Origin: Ziziphus jujuba
Taxonomy: Eukaryota; Streptophyta; Magnoliopsida; Rosales; Rhamnaceae
Reading direction: 5' to 3'
DNA length: 64,000 nucleotides
Assembly: GCF_031755915.1 (NCBI RefSeq)
Contig: NC_083384.1
Location: 7,976,501 to 8,040,500, forward strand
Shown: piece by piece, positions 21,801-31,865 of the stretch
Position numbering within the stretch: the first letter of the stretch is position 1
Layout of the letters: each line of letters opens with the position of its first letter
Notes under the pieces: generated by a model
Databases searched by the model: none
What the model saw: the letters and a program-made list of their open reading frames with translations, nothing else
Told to the model about the DNA's origin: nothing
Program-made: the position numbers and the translations under genes

Positions 21801-24800
21801 TTTTTATATATATGTATTTATTACCTGAGAGGAATGGGTCTTTGGTGATGATGTTTGGATCTATAGGAGGAAGGTTTTTGAGATTAAGAATGGATCTATT
21901 TGGGATTGAGTAAATCTTCTTCTCCGTCTCTTACATGTCTGTCTTTTTGGTGAATTTACATGTCAGTTCTTGTGATAGCCAAAGTTAATAGTCTCCATCT
22001 AAAATGACGAAGTGCGAAATCCATTCCCTAACCAACCTAGGGAAGTAGGCTGCCAAAAACTGCTCACGGTGGGAGATGGTGGGAAACAAAGGAAATGGGA
22101 GGGAAAAGAAAATCAATTCTAATCAAACGGTCATCAGAATAAACAAAAAATAAATAAAATAAAATAAAATTTTTTGGTCCGGACAGAAACGGTCAGGACC
22201 GTCCTGCCTCTCTCTCTCTCTTTCTATATATATATATATATATATATACGAAAATTCTATGGTGAGGACGGTGCGCATAAGGACCGCAGTATTAGTAACG
22301 GTTTTTTATAGTATTAATGACGGGTTTTTAGAAAATCGTCACCAATACTATGAAAAACAGTCACCAATACTGTGGTCCGCATGAGCACCGTCCGCACCAT
22401 AGACTGACTGTATATATATACTGTATTGTATCTGTGGTAGGATTTAATTATTATTATTTTTTTTTTGGGTCTGTGACAGCCCATTGAGAATTTGATGAAG
22501 ATCGATCTTGGATATTGTGAGAGCCTTATTCAAATACAAAATTTGTGTGGGGCTATAAATCTTCAATGGATAAATATTGAAGGTTGTCCAAGTTTGGTTC
22601 AAGTTCCTTCATGGTTTAAGAATCTGAACAAGCTTGAGCATCTAGATTTGGGTTGCTGTAAGAATTTGAAAGATGGCTTAGAAAATCTTCCATTGAATAT
22701 AATGGTGTTATCATTGTATGGGACGGCAATAGAAGCATTGCCCTCATCATTTCGGGATCTTGAGAAACTTGTATATTTAAATTTGAGTCATTGTAAGAAT
22801 CTGACAGGTGGCATAGAAAATCTTCCATTGAATCCCCGACGTTTATATTTAAGTGGTTGTACGAGATTGAAATCAATACCAGTACTTCCATCAGGTTTAG
22901 ATTTTTTGGATGCAAGTAACTGCACATCGCTGGAGACATCGGTAAGTTGGAGCGATATTCAACAAGTTGAAGGAATAAGGGAAGACTATAATTTTGAATA
23001 TCGTCAGGTTGGTTTTACTTTGTATATATATATATATATATTTATGCTCTGATAATATATGAAATGGATGATAATTTTTTCAGTGACTTGATTTATTTGT
23101 CATCCATGTTGTACATGTTGTGGTTCTCTGACCACTTTAGAGAAGAAATATGAGAAGAAAATAAAAGAATTCTATTAATCTCTTAAAAATAGAATACAAA
23201 AATAAAAACTTCTCTCATGGAGGATTCTCTCGTGGAACCTCTCTCTGCACTCTCCAATTCTCTCTGGAATTGCTCACTCTTCTCTCAAGTTCTCTCTGGA
23301 ACTTAAACAACTCTCTCTCTTGGAGTTTTCTCTCAATTCTCCTCACTTGGGAGGATTGAGATTGCTCTCTTGGCTTGATTATCATGGAACGGTAAGGAGC
23401 CTATTTATAGGCTTACAAGCCCACAATTTTCAACATCTTAGCCCACAATTGTTGATCGGTGCAGCATGTCAACAATGGTGGCTGTCAACAATGGTGGCTG
23501 TGGTTGGTGCGGCTGTGGTTGGTGAGGTTGGTGTGGTTGGTGCGGCTGGACTTCACAATTCTCCCCCTCCAGCCGCATTTAAAACTGATGGTCATCTGCC
23601 ATCTATTCCAGCTATGTCTCTGCATAGCTTCAGCTTCTCTTGAGCAACAACTTTTGTTAGCATATCTGCTGGATTCTCTTTTGTGTGGATCTTTATCAGT
23701 TTCAGCAACTGTTGATCTATTACTTCGCGTATCCAATGATAGCGGATGTCAATGTGCTTTGTACGGGAATGATACATTGAGTTTTTGCTCAAATCCATGG
23801 CACTTTGGTTATCACAATGTATCTTGTAGTCTTCTTGCTTGATGCCCAATTCTGTGAGAAAACGCTTTAACCACAACATTTCCTTACCCGCTTCCGCTGC
23901 GGCAATGTACTCTGCTTCAGTAGTGGATAAAGCAACACACTTCTGCAATCTTGACTGCCATGACACAGCTCCCCTTGCAAAAGTGTAGAGATAACCTGAT
24001 GTAGACTTTCTATTATCAGGGTCTCCGGCCATATCTGCATCTGTATAGCCTTCTAAGATTGGATCACCTCCCCCGTAGCACAAGCACAGCTTCGATGTAC
24101 CTTTAAGATACCTGAGAATCCATTTGACTGCTTCCCAGTGTTTCTTTCCAGAATTTGAAAGAAATCTGCTCACAACACCTACTGCATGAGCAATGTCTGG
24201 TCTGGTACACACCATTGCATACATCAGACTTCCTACCGCTGAAGAATATGGTACTGAAGCCATCTCCTCTATCTCTTCTTTGGATGAGGGGCACAATCTC
24301 TTACTCAACTTGAAATGATTTGCAAGTGGAATGCTAACCGGTTTGGCTTTATCCATGTTGAATCTCTTTATCACCCGTTCAACATACTTCTCTTGAGATA
24401 GCCATAACCTTCTATTCTTCCTGTCTCGGATTATTTGCATTCCCAAAATTTGTTGAGCTGGTCCTAAGTCTTTCATATCAAAAGACTTAGACAATTCTTT
24501 CTTCAGCTTACTAATCTTCATTGCATCTTGTCCAACGATCAACATGTCGTCCACATATAGCAAAAGTGCAATGAAGTTTCCACCTGAAAATTTTTTAATA
24601 TAAACACACTGGTCTGCTGCAGTCCTTTTATAGCCTTGACTCACCATAAACGAGTCAAACTTCTTATACCATTGTCTTGGTGCTTGTTTGAGGCCATACA
24701 AGCTCTTCTTTAGCTTGCATACGAGGTTTTCTTTCCCTGAAACCTCAAATCCTTCTGGCTGCTCCATGTAGATTTCTTCATGTAAATCACCGTGAAGAAA

Positions 24801-27800
24801 TGTTGTCTTCACATCCATCTGCTCAAGCTCTAGGTTTAGACTTGCTACTAAACCAAAAATGACTCGAATTGAAGTCATTTTTACCACTGGTGAAAAAATC
24901 TCATCAAAGTCAATTCCTTTCTTCTGAAGAAATCCTTTGACCACCAATCGGGCTTTGTGTTTCACCACCCTTCCGCTGCCATCTTTCTTGAGCTTGAACA
25001 CCCATTTATTCTTTAGTGCCTTCTTTCCTGTTGGAAGCTCAACCAACTCATAAGTATGATTTTTCTGCAAGGATTCCATCTCATCTTGCATTGCTTGCAG
25101 CCACTTTTCCTTCTCTTGATGAGAAACAGCTTCCTGGAAACTCTCTGGCTCCCCTTCTTCAGTAAGCAGAATATACTCAGATTCTGGAAATCTCTTTGAT
25201 GGAATTCGGCCTCGCTCAGATCTCCGAACTTGTAAACCACTGGTTTCAGGAGGTGTACCATCATCTGACCGCTGTGATGGCCCTGCAGCTGCTTGAGAGG
25301 ATTGAGTCTCCCCCTGCTTAATATCCCCTTCTTCCTCCTGGTCTGCTTCTGGTATATCTTCATGCACCTCATTATCCTCTGTGGCTATCTGGGCTGGTGC
25401 TGGATTAGGACAAAAATTCTCGGCACTAGAACTACAATTAGGAGACATTCTGGGCTTTTCAATGTCTTTCATTTTTTGGTTTTCTTGGAATACTACATCC
25501 CTGCTTCTAATAACCTTCTTGGTTTTCGGGTCCCATAACCTGTATCCGAATTCTTCGTCTCCATATCCTATAAAGATGCATGGAGTAGATCTTGCATCGA
25601 GCTTCTGTCTGAGCTCCTTGGATACATGTACATAAGTTATACAACCAAACGCTCTTAAATGAGAGTAGGAGGGAATCTTACCCGACCACATTTTCTCCGG
25701 AATTTCAAAATTCAACGGTACTGACGGTGATCTGTTGATTAAATAGCAGGCGGCACGAACAGCTTCTCCCCAGAATGGCTTTGGCAACTTAGCCATACTG
25801 AGCATACTTCTGACCTTTTCCATAATGGTTCGGTTCATTCTTTCGGCTATTCCATTATGTTGTGGGGTGCGAGGGACCGTCTTCTCATGTCGAATGCCGT
25901 GTCTTCTGCAGTAGGCATCGAACTCCTTGGAAGTATACTCGCCTCCATTATCTGAGCGGAGACATTTCAGCTTCTTTCCTGTTTCACGCTCTACCATGGT
26001 ATGAAACAGTTTGAAGTAATCCAGTACCTGGTCCTTTGTCTTCAAGAAATATACCCACACCTTCCGTGAAGCATCATCAATGAAGGTCAGGAAATACTTG
26101 TTGCCACCTAATGATTCCACCTCCATGGGACCACAAACATCAGAGTGCACCAGACTAAGCAACTCTGATTTTCTCGATGCAGAGAAACTGAAGGAGACTC
26201 TATGTTGCTTACCAAACAAGCAGTGATTACAAGGATCTAGCGCAGCATCCTTGCAAACAGTGATAAGCTTCTTCCTTGCCAAAGTGGACAATCCTTTTTC
26301 ACTCATGTGACCGAGTCTCTGGTGCCACAGATTTTGAGACGCCTCTCCTTCTGCAATATTGAGGCTGTCTGCACATATCTTCACATGAGTCTTATACAAC
26401 GTTCCACAAATATGTCCTCGGGCGACAACTATGGCACCTTTCGTCATTTTCCATGTGCCTTTACTGAAGTAGTTGTCATAGCCTTGCTTGTCTAAGGCTG
26501 CTCCCGAAAGTAGATTAAGCCGAAGGTCTGGAACATGACGGACATCCTTCAAAGTGATTGTACAACCAACATTCGTTTTTATCTGAATATCACCAGTTCC
26601 CATAATCTTTGCGAAACTGGAATTTCCCATCTTTACCGTACCAAAGTCTCCTGCTTTGTACGTTTTGAAGAAATCTCTATGTGGAGTGACATGGTAGGAT
26701 GCTGCAGTATCGACTACCCACTCAACATCTTGGGTTGATATATGAAGGCATGTCTCTTCTTCGGTGGAGCAGAGCGCCACTTCTCCTGTACAAGTGACTA
26801 ATGTCTCTCCATCCTTCTTCGGCTGATTACCTTGGAGTCTCTGCTCTCTCAACAACTTTCTGCAGTTCTTCTTCATGTGACCCTCCAGGCCACAATGATA
26901 GCACTTATACGATGATTTTCTGCCGTCTGTAGATCTGCCTCTGCTCTTGCTCCTGCCTCTCCCCCTATCTCGACCACCTCTTTGCTGTCTTCCTCTCTCT
27001 GTGACGAGGGCATGTGACTGATCCATGCCAATGTCCTTTCTCCTGGCCTCTTCATTAAATAGGGCATCCTTAACCATAGCCATAGTAAGTTTGCCATTCG
27101 GGGCCGAATTGCTGAGAGAGACTACCAATGTCTCCCAACTGTCTGGAAGAGAGCTTAGAAGTAGGAGGGCCTGATCCTCATCCCCTAGTTGGTAATCCAC
27201 AGCAGATAGTTGATTTACCAAGCTCTGGAACTCACTGGTATGCTCGGCTACAGAAGTTCCACTCTGTAATGTGAGATGTACCAATCGCTTAAGCAACAGG
27301 GCTTTGTTCCGAGCAGTCTTGGCCTGGTACATGTCCTCCAATTTTGTCCAGAGGGCATATGCATCCGTTTCCTTCGCTACATGATGGAAGACACTGTGGT
27401 CGATCCATTGCCTGATCTGACCGATCGTTTTCTTGTTTAATTTCTTCCATTCTGCTACTTTGCTGGGATCGGGGTTTTTGCCTTTAGCTTCTATAGGATC
27501 AAACAGATCCTTACAATTGAGGAGATCTTCCATCCGAGGTCTCCAAAGTGTATAATTTGTGGCAGTGAGCTTAACCATAGCTCCCGAAGATGATTCTTCC
27601 ATTGACATTATGGCTTGACCAAAAATGGAGCTGAATTTGGCAAAACGGAGTTAACCGTTGCGTCCGGAACGGCCGAAAATGGTGGACTTGACTCTTCCGG
27701 GGTCAAAATATAATTACCAGAAATTTTGGGGCAAAAATGTAATTTCACAAAATTTCTGGGTCAACCTGCAAATACAGAAACTACAGGGGTCAATCTGTAA

Positions 27801-29348
27801 TTTCCAATAGTTCAGGGGCTGTACCGTAATTTCAGAAAACACAGGGGTCAATCTGTAATTTCCAATAATTCAGGGGCTGTTCCGTAATTTCCGAAACTTC
27901 AGGGGCCGTTCCGTAATTTCAGAAAATATTGCTGACGTGGCAGATGGTGCTGACGTGGCACCACGTGGCAGATGACGTGGCTGACGACGTGTCGCTGGTG
28001 TGGCAGATGACGTGGCAGTGGTTCGCTGACGTGGCTGCTGACGTGGTCGTCTTCAACCTCCAGACGGCGCGTGCGGCGCGTGGGCGCGTGAACAGTTGCA
28101 GAAAAATTTCAGTCGGCGCGTGCGGGCGCGTGGGACGTCCGTTTTCTCTCCGGCGAACTTCGTTGTTCTCCTCTCGTCGGGTACTTTCACCTGGGATTGT
28201 CAAATTAATTATTTGAGCAACTTTCCGAAACACCAACTTGAAGAACAGTGGCTCTGTTTCTTCAAATTTTGAACCCAAGCTCTCGATCTGGGGCTCTGAT
28301 ACCACTTGTTGTGGTTCTCTGACCACTTTAGAGAAGAAATATGAGAAGAAAATAAAAGAATTCTATTAATCTCTTAAAAATAGAATACAAAAATAAAAAC
28401 TTCTCTCATGGAGGATTCTCTCGTGGAACCTCTCTCTGCACTCTCCAATTCTCTCTGGAATTGCTCACTCTTCTCTCAAGTTCTCTCTGGAACTTAAACA
28501 ACTCTCTCTCTTGGAGTTTTCTCTCAATTCTCCTCACTTGGGAGGATTGAGATTGCTCTCTTGGCTTGGTTATCATGGAACGATAAGGAGCCTATTTATA
28601 GGCTTACAAGCCCACAATTTTCAACATCTTAGCCCACAATTGTTGATCGGTGCAGCATGTCAACAATGGTGGCTGTCAACAATGGTGGCTGTGGTTGGTG
28701 CGGCTGTGGTTGGTGAGGTTGGTGTGGTTGGTGCGGCTGGACTTCACAGTACAGGCGGTGTATCCAGGAAATGAAATCCCCGAGTGGTTCAGTCATCAAA
28801 CTGATGATGGGAACTCATCCCATATTCACCTTCCCCCCAATTGGTTCCCTATTCACGATCCCCTCTTCGGATTTCTTTTTTCCGTTGTTTTTAGGTTAAA
28901 TGGATATATGTCTTCGCCTTACATCTTAGTTGAATTCAATTTCCAAACCAACGTCAACAGTGATGACCGTCTTCGTCCCGCTGGTCGGATACGACGCACA
29001 TTATTTTGCGATGGGGGGCGGGAAATTTATCGATGTGAAATGGAACGTGATCACGTCTTCATAGCGGGCGTGAAATTAAATTTGAAACGCTTGTTTGGGG
29101 AAGAGTGGTCCTCTGTTTGTTGCAATGTCACCGAGGTTTCTTTCCGTGTGTCTATAGAGGGGACTGGGGTCATCAATTGGGAGATCAAAAAGTTTGGAAT
29201 GGGATTGGCAAGTACGTGGGGTACTGCAACGAAAAGTAAAAGACGATTTAGTGAATGCAATGGTCAAGCCAGTGGATACCAAGACAAAGTTGACTCGCAT
29301 GATCCTCACGCCAGCTCCAAGAGAATCAAGGCCCAATCAAATAATTAG
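18368..29348 (+). CDS. TIR-NB-ARC-LRR-C-JID disease resistance protein (TNL)
   Basis: An intracellular immune receptor of the TNL class. In known members effector recognition through LRR/C-JID drives NB-ARC oligomerisation, and TIR NADase activity signals through EDS1. Exons inferred from splice sites with preserved phase are 18368-18840, 19031-19072, 19244-20351, 20461-20805, 22480-23007 and 28755-29348, giving about 1029 residues (1015 if the 42-nt exon is skipped). Visible motifs are TIR 'YEVFLSFRGEDTR', P-loop 'GMGGIGKTTLA', 'VLIVLDDL', 'GSRIIVTTRD', 'GNPLALEVLG', 'FLDIACF', and the C-JID start 'YPGNEIPEWF'. The LRR is short for the family. The MHD motif reads 'MHA'. Intron 4 (1.7 kb) contains a MULE-like element and a MITE, and intron 5 (5.7 kb) contains a Copia element. 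No internal stop or frameshift was found, so it may be functional if the last intron still splices. Confidence 0.85.
19031..19072 (+). CDS. TNL exon 2: 42-nt microexon in the TIR/NB-ARC linker (probable)
   Basis: A pyrimidine-rich tract (18995-19020) is followed by AAAAAG|TGAAAACAC and later by GATCG|GTAAGTG, a strong donor. The 42 nt enter in phase 2 and leave in phase 2 and are free of stops, adding 14 residues. Because 42 is a multiple of 3, the protein stays in frame whether the exon is included or skipped. RNA reads are needed to confirm it. Confidence 0.5.
19244..20351 (+). CDS. TNL exon 3: NB-ARC domain
   Basis: About 369 residues, beginning 'PEYKFIDEIVEDI'. In order it shows the P-loop/Walker A, RNBS-A ('RCFLRNVREECEK'), kinase-2 with an Asp pair ('VLDDL'), RNBS-B ('GSRIIVTTRD'), GLPL ('GNPLALEVL'), RNBS-D ('VFLDIACF') and the MHD position ('LSMHAFVRQMGK'). 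The Asp of MHD is replaced by Ala. The exon ends ACG|GTAAGT. Confidence 0.9.
20461..20805 (+). CDS. TNL exon 4: first LRR segment
   Basis: 115 codons in phase 0 after the acceptor TTTTCAG. The start 'GSCTIEGILLNL' is typical of the TNL exon following NB-ARC, and the end 'LVELVMRGSQLVELPWNEDQ' is a canonical LRR entry. The donor is CAG|GTATAC. Confidence 0.85.
21031..22201. mobile_element. MULE-like element with terminal inverted repeats in TNL intron 4
   Basis: The left end AGTCCTGACCGTATTGCATCC...GGACCA is mirrored at the right by TGGTCCGGACAGAAACGGTCAGGACC, giving TIRs of about 27 bp with mismatches and a total of about 1.17 kb. I could not fix a target duplication. The interior on the minus strand has an exon-like open stretch at 21640-21319 and a second one near 21960-21825 followed by a GTAATA donor-like site. 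This suggests a captured gene fragment that I do not recognise. The superfamily assignment is a guess from TIR style and cargo. Confidence 0.5.
22258..22402. mobile_element. Palindromic MITE, copy 3, in TNL intron 4
   Basis: CTATGGTGAGGACGGTGCGC is mirrored by GCACCGTCCGCACCATAG. The interior pairs ACGGTTTTTTATAGTATTAATGAC with the inverted AATACTATGAAAAACAGT. It is very similar to 10402-10545. It lies between the MULE-like element and the acceptor of exon 5. Confidence 0.75.
22480..23007 (+). CDS. TNL exon 5: main LRR block
   Basis: 176 codons after the acceptor GTGACAG. It contains about six plant-type LRRs of 20-24 residues with L-x-x-L-x-L cores and the 'NLPLNIMVLSLYGTAIEALPSS' style typical of TNLs (for example 'LEHLDLGCCKNLKDG', 'LVYLNLSHCKNLTGG'). 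The donor is CGTCAG|GTTGGT. Together with exon 4 the LRR region is small compared with common TNLs. Confidence 0.85.
23116..23557 (-). repeat. Copia 3' LTR
   Basis: 442 bp. In element sense it begins TGTGAAGTCC and ends ACAACA. It contains a TATA-like box, CTATAAATAG (complement of 23401-23410). It differs from the 5' LTR at two visible positions near 23381 and 23393. Confidence 0.92.
23592..27608 (-). CDS. Copia Gag-Pol polyprotein
   Basis: 1338 residues in a single frame starting MSMEESSSGA. Domains in order: Gag; CCHC knuckle ('CYHCGLEGHMKKNC', about residue 235); aspartic protease ('VVDTAASYHV', about 300); integrase HHCC ('WHQRLGHM' to 'CNHCLFG', about 430-465) and core with 'DDASRKVWVYF' and 'RSDNGGEYTSKEF', then the catalytic Glu in 'IAERMNRT'; reverse transcriptase ('KNKWVFKLK', 'YVDDMLI'); RNase H ('GYTDADMAGD', 'STTEAEYIAA'). 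The integrase-before-RT order defines Copia. 'DVKTTFLHGDL' has Thr where Ala is usual. No frameshift or stop is present. Confidence 0.95.
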   Translation of the reverse strand: MSMEESSSGAMVKLTATNYTLWRPRMEDLLNCKDLFDPIEAKGKNPDPSKVAEWKKLNKKTIGQIRQWIDHSVFHHVAKETDAYALWTKLEDMYQAKTARNKALLLKRLVHLTLQSGTSVAEHTSEFQSLVNQLSAVDYQLGDEDQALLLLSSLPDSWETLVVSLSNSAPNGKLTMAMVKDALFNEEARRKDIGMDQSHALVTERGRQQRGGRDRGRGRSKSRGRSTDGRKSSYKCYHCGLEGHMKKNCRKLLREQRLQGNQPKKDGETLVTCTGEVALCSTEEETCLHISTQDVEWVVDTAASYHVTPHRDFFKTYKAGDFGTVKMGNSSFAKIMGTGDIQIKTNVGCTITLKDVRHVPDLRLNLLSGAALDKQGYDNYFSKGTWKMTKGAIVVARGHICGTLYKTHVKICADSLNIAEGEASQNLWHQRLGHMSEKGLSTLARKKLITVCKDAALDPCNHCLFGKQHRVSFSFSASRKSELLSLVHSDVCGPMEVESLGGNKYFLTFIDDASRKVWVYFLKTKDQVLDYFKLFHTMVERETGKKLKCLRSDNGGEYTSKEFDAYCRRHGIRHEKTVPRTPQHNGIAERMNRTIMEKVRSMLSMAKLPKPFWGEAVRAACYLINRSPSVPLNFEIPEKMWSGKIPSYSHLRAFGCITYVHVSKELRQKLDARSTPCIFIGYGDEEFGYRLWDPKTKKVIRSRDVVFQENQKMKDIEKPRMSPNCSSSAENFCPNPAPAQIATEDNEVHEDIPEADQEEEGDIKQGETQSSQAAAGPSQRSDDGTPPETSGLQVRRSERGRIPSKRFPESEYILLTEEGEPESFQEAVSHQEKEKWLQAMQDEMESLQKNHTYELVELPTGKKALKNKWVFKLKKDGSGRVVKHKARLVVKGFLQKKGIDFDEIFSPVVKMTSIRVIFGLVASLNLELEQMDVKTTFLHGDLHEEIYMEQPEGFEVSGKENLVCKLKKSLYGLKQAPRQWYKKFDSFMVSQGYKRTAADQCVYIKKFSGGNFIALLLYVDDMLIVGQDAMKISKLKKELSKSFDMKDLGPAQQILGMQIIRDRKNRRLWLSQEKYVERVIKRFNMDKAKPVSIPLANHFKLSKRLCPSSKEEIEEMASVPYSSAVGSLMYAMVCTRPDIAHAVGVVSRFLSNSGKKHWEAVKWILRYLKGTSKLCLCYGGGDPILEGYTDADMAGDPDNRKSTSGYLYTFARGAVSWQSRLQKCVALSTTEAEYIAAAEAGKEMLWLKRFLTELGIKQEDYKIHCDNQSAMDLSKNSMYHSRTKHIDIRYHWIREVIDQQLLKLIKIHTKENPADMLTKVVAQEKLKLCRDIAGIDGR
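28292..28304 (-). other. Copia primer binding site
   Basis: In element sense the 13 bases TGGTATCAGAGCC begin three bases after the 5' LTR end, complementary to the 3' end of initiator tRNA-Met. Confidence 0.85.
28307..28748 (-). repeat. Copia 5' LTR
   Basis: 442 bp, including the TATA-like box (complement of 28592-28601) that would drive transcription to the left. Its outer end lies six bases upstream of the TNL exon 6 acceptor, so this LTR now supplies the upstream splicing context of that exon. Confidence 0.92.
28755..29348 (+). CDS. TNL exon 6: C-JID domain and C-terminus
   Basis: 197 codons plus stop, opening in phase 0 after GTACAG. It starts 'AVYPGNEIPEWFSHQ', the C-JID signature, contributing to ligand recognition in TNLs of known structure. 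It continues through 'PLFGFLFSVVFRL' and ends in a basic tail ('SSKRIKAQSNN') and TAG. It is diverged from modules A-D, which share 'LLPGNEIPAWF' and 'SSDHLWLFY' instead. The acceptor AG at 28753-28754 is intact. Confidence 0.8.
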   Translation, partial: AVYPGNEIPEWFSHQTDDGNSSHIHLPPNWFPIHDPLFGFLFSVVFRLNGYMSSPYILVEFNFQTNVNSDDRLRPAGRIRRTLFCDGGREIYRCEMERDHVFIAGVKLNLKRLFGEEWSSVCCNVTEVSFRVSIEGTGVINWEIKKFGMGLASTWGTATKSKRRFSECNGQASGYQDKVDSHDPHASSKRIKAQSNN

Positions 29349-31865
29349 GTAAATCATTTTTACAATATTCTTATTATTAATTATTAACACTATCTTTTCT
29401 TTCTGAATCTACACAAATAAGACGTAATTAATTTAAATGAATTGAAAATGGCTCATTCTATTGATATTTAACAGCCTTGTATTTTTGTACCATATTATTA
29501 TTGCCTTTTTGATAAAATACGTTTGAAGGGGTAATTTTTGTGTTTTGATCAAATCTTCTGGTAGAAGAACACTTATTATTACTAGTGCTAAAATAGTACA
29601 CTAAAGCCTCATATCTGTTTTCAATTGAATATAAGGTCAGTTTATTTTTGTTTGTCATTTGAATATTTTTCAACCAGCCACAAAAACAGAGCAATGCTGA
29701 GTTACTCTGCATTTTATTGGGCTTTTTGTAACTTTTTTGATCTTCAAGTCAAAAAATTATAAAGGAATAAAAGAAAGATTTCAACCAATATATATACATA
29801 AAAACAGAGAGAATTGGATGATTAAAATAATATATATATTTGTGTATATATATATTTGATTATAATATGTATCTATATATATATATTTGATTACTTTATT
29901 TATAAGACTACAATTTTGATTTTACAATTAACATACATAAATTACGATCCTTCTAGACTCTTTGAAGAAATGTAAAAGAGGCTGCTAGAATGAATAATAG
30001 AGAATGTTACAGATATAGTGTCATTGCTCTGACTCCACAATTCTGTATAATTTTCCTTATATTACTTGACAGTTTTTGACAGTTTCTGTTGTAGTTTTGT
30101 TTGGCGAATATATTTTGAAATTTGTATGCTACAAATTTTGTGAGGACCCATTTTAATTTGCTTATTTTTGACCAAGTTTATACTTTCTCACGAGGACCTC
30201 TCTACTTTTCCTACTAGCAGCAAAAATTAACAAACACTGTAGGACTGTCATTGACTATTCACTATTTATATAATGTTTTTAGAAGAAGAATAATCCAACG
30301 GAGAACTAGTTTTGAATTTCATGCTGATTAGTGCAGTTATCGAGCTAGTCTATTCCTCTGTTCTGTTTCTGATGGTGAAGCTTTACTACTACATTTTTAT
30401 GATTTGGTTTTGCTTGCTGTGATCCGACAGATTGTGTGAAATGCAGAGGAGAACTTCACTAGGCAAAACACATGGATGGCTCTAGCTGAGGATTCTCAAG
30501 GATTTAGAAATGCAAAATTTCAGTAAATATGCATCTGTACCAATAAAATAATGAAGAAAATGTGCTGCTTTTGGTGTCATTAATTTTTTTGTTTGTCTAT
30601 TTTTAATAATGTGGGTGAACAAATATTGCTTCTTAATGATTTCTTATGGTATCGAGTTAAGTAACGAGATTGGCCATATATATTTTTGTTCTAGTTTTAG
30701 CTGGGGTTATGCTTATGCTGTTGCATTTTTCTTTTATGTACTTAAAAGGGAAGTAAAAGGTGCGTGTTGTTGCTTTAGAATTCTTTTGTTCATTTTTCTA
30801 TTATTATTTTTTTTTGCTATTACATTTTTACAACTTTCATATAATGCATATCAGGTATGCATTATAAAAATAAAAATTATACATTTTTAATGGCTGAGAA
30901 CATAATTTGTTTCAGGTTTTTAAAATCTTTCTATTAAAAGTTTATATATGTAATCAAGTACTGATGATTTCTTGGTCGTGTATTTATATCATATATAAAT
31001 ATTATATATATATGAACTTTTTTTTTTGAATTTTGTTTAAATAAAAAAGAAGAAAAACATATTGAATGATTAAATTCGTAGTACATATACTTCATGGGCC
31101 GAAGTACAGATAGAAATAGGAGGAAGAGGTGCATGTAACTAAGAAACACATATTGTTATTAAAGAAATATCAGAAGCACTGAATTTCATCCTAAACACAA
31201 AAGGACAAGCATGAGTCAATGCCCGAACGACCACGCTTGGTCACTGCAGAGCCCCAAAATCAATCTTTTCCAACTTTTTCCAAACACCTTTTTTGGAGCC
31301 TCAAGCCACATACATAAACCAAAGGGTCTTATCTGGTGCTTTTTTGCTGTTACTTTCAGCCAACTTTCATACTTCTTAAGAGGACCATTACTCTCCATTC
31401 TCGTACGCTCTCATTTTACTACTAGCAGCAAATTAAATTAGCAAATTTTGAGAATAATCCATAGAGCAAGCCTTTGTCCATGCTAAGGAACAAATTGATA
31501 GTACTTTTTAATCTGCATTAGGTTGTTGTTGATAGTTGGACATTTATTAAATACATTGAACTTTTGGGATGTTAGGATTTTTATAGTAGACAAAAGTATA
31601 GGAAATTTAATAGCTGATGTGTTTTTCTGGTATAACAATCAGATTGTCTTAAAAGATAAAATTTTCGGCAGTGAATAATTTTTAGTGTGAAAAACAAAAA
31701 GCTATGTATAAACTGCTGTCTCTTTTTTCTTGTCTGAATTAGTTATTCTAAATGCACTCTGTCTTAGAAGTCATAAATTCCACTCTCTAGCATTTGAAAA
31801 GTCTGCTTTTTAAGATTGTGGAATGGTAGTTTTAAATTAACAAACAGTATTGAACTGTCACTAAC
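29349..31865. other. Non-coding 3' flank of the TNL with an internal duplication
   Basis: AT-rich with no supportable gene. The segment about 30060-30560 (ACTAGCAGCAAAAATTAACAAAC, then TTTTGAATTTCATG, then GTGTGAAATGCAGAG) recurs at about 31360-31865 and 33029-33330. This is a tandem duplication of TNL downstream sequence, and its second copy is split by the hAT element. Confidence 0.55.

Larger units (their letters stand above)
23116..28748 (-). mobile_element. Full-length Copia (Ty1-type, Tork/Tnt1-like) LTR retrotransposon
   Basis: A 5633-bp element on the minus strand with two 442-bp LTRs (23116-23557 and 28307-28748) that differ at only two positions by eye. The TSD GTACA lies at 23111-23115 and 28749-28753. 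A PBS matching initiator tRNA-Met (TGGTATCAGAGCC in element sense) is at 28304-28292, and a PPT (GGAGGGGGAGAAT) abuts the 3' LTR at 23570-23558. One uninterrupted polyprotein frame lies between. All parts needed for autonomous activity are present, and the insertion is young. It sits in the last intron of the TNL in antisense orientation. Confidence 0.95.
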
